From the NCBI GenBank assembly GCA_037133495.1, contig JBAXOA010000035.1, positions 1 through 36,495 of the forward strand: a stretch of DNA of 36,495 nucleotides. Direction: 5' to 3'. Of the stretch, positions 34,486 through 36,495 are shown in pieces. The notes under the pieces were generated by a model, which saw nothing but the letters and a program-made list of their open reading frames with translations, was not told the DNA's origin and made no database searches. The stretch comes from JAAFHB01 sp037133495. GTDB taxonomy: Bacteria > Bacteroidota > Bacteroidia > Bacteroidales > Prolixibacteraceae. Positions within the stretch are counted from its first letter, which is position 1. Each line of letters starts with the position of its first letter. The translations under genes and the position numbers were made by a program.

Positions 34486-34683
34486 AAAAAAAACAACAGA
34501 AGTTTATCCGGAATAATTGAATCATTCCTGCAATCACTTATATTACGCGCAGAAAAAGAAGAAGATAAAGATGCTATTGACATTTCCCCTTTTGTAAAAA
34601 GCATCTCTTCAGGTGTTCATTTGCCGGCTGATCTCGATTACAAAGCCGGGTATTCAAATTTTCTGACAGACAAGTATAAATGA
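34486..34683 (+). pseudogene. Truncated antitoxin remnant (DUF6364-like)
   Basis: The plus strand from the TAA at 34483 to the TGA at 34681 encodes about 65 residues: KKNNRSLSGIIESFLQSLIL, then ISPFVKSISSGVHLPADLDY and SNFLTDKYK. This matches the C-terminal part of small ribbon-helix-helix-like antitoxins of Bacteroidota (SLSxxIESFL, then PADxDYKxxYxxxLxxKYK). The N-terminal DNA-binding strand is missing. A short EKLTLL piece occurs in frame just upstream but is cut off by a stop. It overlaps the start of the toxin remnant by four bases, the usual arrangement of such pairs. Confidence 0.65.
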
Positions 34684-34823
34684 ATTTTGAAGATTCCCTG
34701 CAATATTTTAGTGCATTAAAATCCGAATGCAGCATATTGATCACCAGAAATGGGAAGGATTATAAAGATGCTCAAATACCGGTAATGACTCCTGATGAAT
34801 ACCTGATTAGTATCAGACAATAA
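34680..34823 (+). pseudogene. PIN-domain (VapC-type) toxin remnant
   Basis: An ATG-started 47-residue frame carries the C-terminal third of a PIN-domain ribonuclease: NFEDSLQYFSAL (acidic active-site motif), ILITRNGKDYKDAQIPVMTP and DEYL. Full-length relatives are about 130-140 residues, so the N-terminal two thirds with the first catalytic Asp are missing. Together with the antitoxin remnant this is the scar of a toxin-antitoxin pair lying between mfd and clpB and oriented against both. No activity is expected. The rest of the 542-bp gap (34328-34482) shows no feature beyond the presumed clpB promoter region. Confidence 0.72.
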
Positions 34824-34824
34824 G

Positions 34825-34852
34825 AAAAAATACCCGGAAGGGGTTCCCGGAA
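34825..34852 (-). terminator. Probable terminator of mfd
   Basis: On the minus strand CCGGGAA-CCCC-TTCCGGG forms a 7-bp stem with one G-G mismatch and a tight loop, followed by TATTTTTTC. It lies about 20 bp beyond the mfd stop. The mismatch makes it weaker than the other terminators in the window, but the T-run and position fit. Confidence 0.65.
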
Positions 34853-34869
34853 CAAAAGAGGCGGCACTT

Positions 34870-36495
34870 TTAAATAGGTACAGCTCCTTCACTTACCTTT
34901 GCGGCAATCACAGTCAATGTGCCGACAGCCTTGTGCAGTGTTTTAATTTCGGGAAAATTGATGCTCAGTTTGCCTTTACCTTCTTTAACACGGCATTTGG
35001 ACGGATTTTGAACAATCCATTGCATCAATCGCTGAAAATGCAAAGATTGGTAGTATTTGGAGGAAGGATCGGAAGGCAGGTAGCAAATCATTCGTGACTC
35101 TTTGAGGATAATCCGTTCGATATTAAGAGATATGGCAATCCAGCGAAGGCGAACGACATCGATCAGTTCGCGTGAAGACTGCGGAACAGGGCCAAAACGG
35201 TCGACAAGTCCTTTCTCAAAAAGCTGAACCATTGTCTCATTTTCCATATTATCAAGTTCGCGATAAAGCAACATACGCTCCGAAATACTGGAAATATACT
35301 GGTCAGGAAACAATAGTTCGAGGTCAGTGTCTATCGTACAATCATTTACATAATTCAGATTCAGAAAAGTACCCGAGGCTTTTGTATTTTCATCATCAAA
35401 AATATCCTGAAACTCCCCGGTCTTTAACTCCATCATCGCTTCATTTAAAATCCGGTGATAAGCTTCGAAACCGATGTCGGCAATAAAGCCGCTTTGTTCG
35501 CCGCCCAAAAGATTTCCGGCACCACGGATATCGAGATCCTGCATCGCAATGCTAAAACCGCTTCCGATTTCGGAAAACTCTTCAATCGCCTGCAAGCGTC
35601 GCCGGGCATCGGCAGACATTGAATTTAAGGGTGGTGCCAGTAAATAGCAGAAAGCTTTTCTATTCGACCGCCCTACCCGTCCCCGTAACTGGTGCAGTTC
35701 ACTGAGTCCGAAATTCTGCGCATTATTGATAATGATCGTATTTGTATTCGGAATGTCGAGACCCGATTCAATAATTGTTGTTGCAATAAGCACATCGAAA
35801 TCGCCATTCACAAAATCGAGCATCACCTTTTCGAGCTTATCTCCTTCCATTTGTCCATGGCCTACAACAGTGCGGACACCGGGACAAAGCCGGTTGATGA
35901 GCAATTCAATTTCATGAATATTTTGCACCCTGTTATTAATAAAGAAAGCCTGTCCGCCTCTGGCCACCTCGTAATTAATGGCATCGCGGATAATCTCCTC
36001 ATTAAACAGGCATACTTCGGTATTAATAGGATACCTGTTCGGTGGCGGTGTATTAATAATAGAGAGGTCACGGGCGCCCATCAGGGAAAATTGAAGGGTG
36101 CGGGGAATCGGTGTTGCTGTCAGGGTAAGGGTATCAACATTAGCTTTAAGTTGTTTCAATTTTTCCTTCACCGAAACCCCAAAATGCTGCTCTTCATCGA
36201 TAATCAACAGTCCAAGATCCTTAAATTTCACATCTTTCCCGATCAGTTTATGGGTGCCGATAATAATATCAACCTTCCCTTCAGAAAGTTCTTTAAGCAC
36301 CGTCTTAACATCACCAGAATGTCGCAATCTGCTAATATACTGCACATTGCAAGGAAAATCCTTCAGCCTTTCTGAAATTGTTTTATAATGCTGTAACGCG
36401 AGAATAGTTGTAGGTACGAGTATTGCCACCTGTTTACTGTCGGCAACCGCTTTAAATGCGGCTCTGATGGCCACTTCTGTTTTACCAAATCCCAC
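34870..36495 (-). CDS. mfd: Transcription-repair coupling factor Mfd, C-terminal part (5' end outside window)
   Basis: The frame is open to the right edge, so only the last ~541 residues are present, starting within Walker A (GFGKTEVAIRAAF). RecG/Mfd-type translocase motifs follow: LVPTTILALQHY, DEEQHFGV (motif II), LTLTATPIPRTL, ATTIIESGLDIPNTNTIIIN, and the TRG region LHQLRGRVGRSNRKAFCYLL with GSGFSIAMQDLDIRGAGNLLG. The C-terminal D7/TRCF regulatory domain covers the last ~150 residues. Mfd displaces stalled RNA polymerase and recruits UvrA at DNA lesions. The visible domains look intact. The N-terminal UvrB-like and polymerase-interaction domains must lie beyond the window. Confidence 0.96.
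   Translation of the reverse strand: MGFGKTEVAIRAAFKAVADSKQVAILVPTTILALQHYKTISERLKDFPCNVQYISRLRHSGDVKTVLKELSEGKVDIIIGTHKLIGKDVKFKDLGLLIIDEEQHFGVSVKEKLKQLKANVDTLTLTATPIPRTLQFSLMGARDLSIINTPPPNRYPINTEVCLFNEEIIRDAINYEVARGGQAFFINNRVQNIHEIELLINRLCPGVRTVVGHGQMEGDKLEKVMLDFVNGDFDVLIATTIIESGLDIPNTNTIIINNAQNFGLSELHQLRGRVGRSNRKAFCYLLAPPLNSMSADARRRLQAIEEFSEIGSGFSIAMQDLDIRGAGNLLGGEQSGFIADIGFEAYHRILNEAMMELKTGEFQDIFDDENTKASGTFLNLNYVNDCTIDTDLELLFPDQYISSISERMLLYRELDNMENETMVQLFEKGLVDRFGPVPQSSRELIDVVRLRWIAISLNIERIILKESRMICYLPSDPSSKYYQSLHFQRLMQWIVQNPSKCRVKEGKGKLSINFPEIKTLHKAVGTLTVIAAKVSEGAVPI

Noticed and set aside
35692..36375. A 227-codon plus-strand open frame opposite mfd
   Set aside because: It is antisense to conserved Mfd helicase motifs; composition is that of a shadow frame.

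Overview
The window comes from a Bacteroidota genome, most likely Bacteroidales or a relative. The evidence is a SusC/SusD pair with an ECF sigma factor and FecR-type anti-sigma factor, a type IX secretion (T9SS) cargo with a gliding-type C-terminal domain, PorP/SprF- and PorE-like envelope proteins, DUF4143 and DUF4434 proteins, and weak Shine-Dalgarno sites. No rRNA, tRNA, CRISPR array or complete insertion sequence was seen.

Left part (1-7079, + strand): a three-gene T9SS/surface cluster. It holds the 3' part of a very large repeat adhesin (a 78-residue tandem repeat, seven Ig/cadherin-like modules and a type B sorting domain), a PorP/SprF-family protein and a PorE-like OmpA-family protein. 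Next is a scar zone (7080-8396). It contains a DUF4143 ATPase pseudogene that has lost its nucleotide-binding core, three direct repeats on an exact 22-bp period just upstream of it, and the decayed 3' end of a second OmpA-family gene.

Middle part (8397-27699, - strand): a polysaccharide-utilisation locus (PUL) read right to left in three blocks. Block one is an AGE-family sugar 2-epimerase, a DUF4434 TIM-barrel protein and a sugar-porter MFS permease. Block two is ECF sigma, FecR, an STN-bearing SusC, SusD and a surface lipoprotein, ending in a strong terminator. Block three is a GH109-type NAD-dependent protein, a UroD/MtaA-like zinc protein, a GH29 alpha-fucosidase and two alpha/beta-hydrolase esterases. 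The likely logic is outer-membrane glycan import coupled to trans-envelope sigma signalling, followed by removal of fucose, alpha-GalNAc-type residues and acyl groups, then inner-membrane sugar import and epimerisation. The target is probably a fucosylated, acylated amino-sugar glycan, but this is inference.

Right part (27886-36495, - strand): housekeeping genes for a MaeB-type malic enzyme, an EamA/DMT exporter, the ClpB disaggregase and the C-terminal part of Mfd. A decayed antitoxin/PIN-toxin pair lies between clpB and mfd. GTTACA-type short repeats lie directly downstream of clpB and of the epimerase gene.
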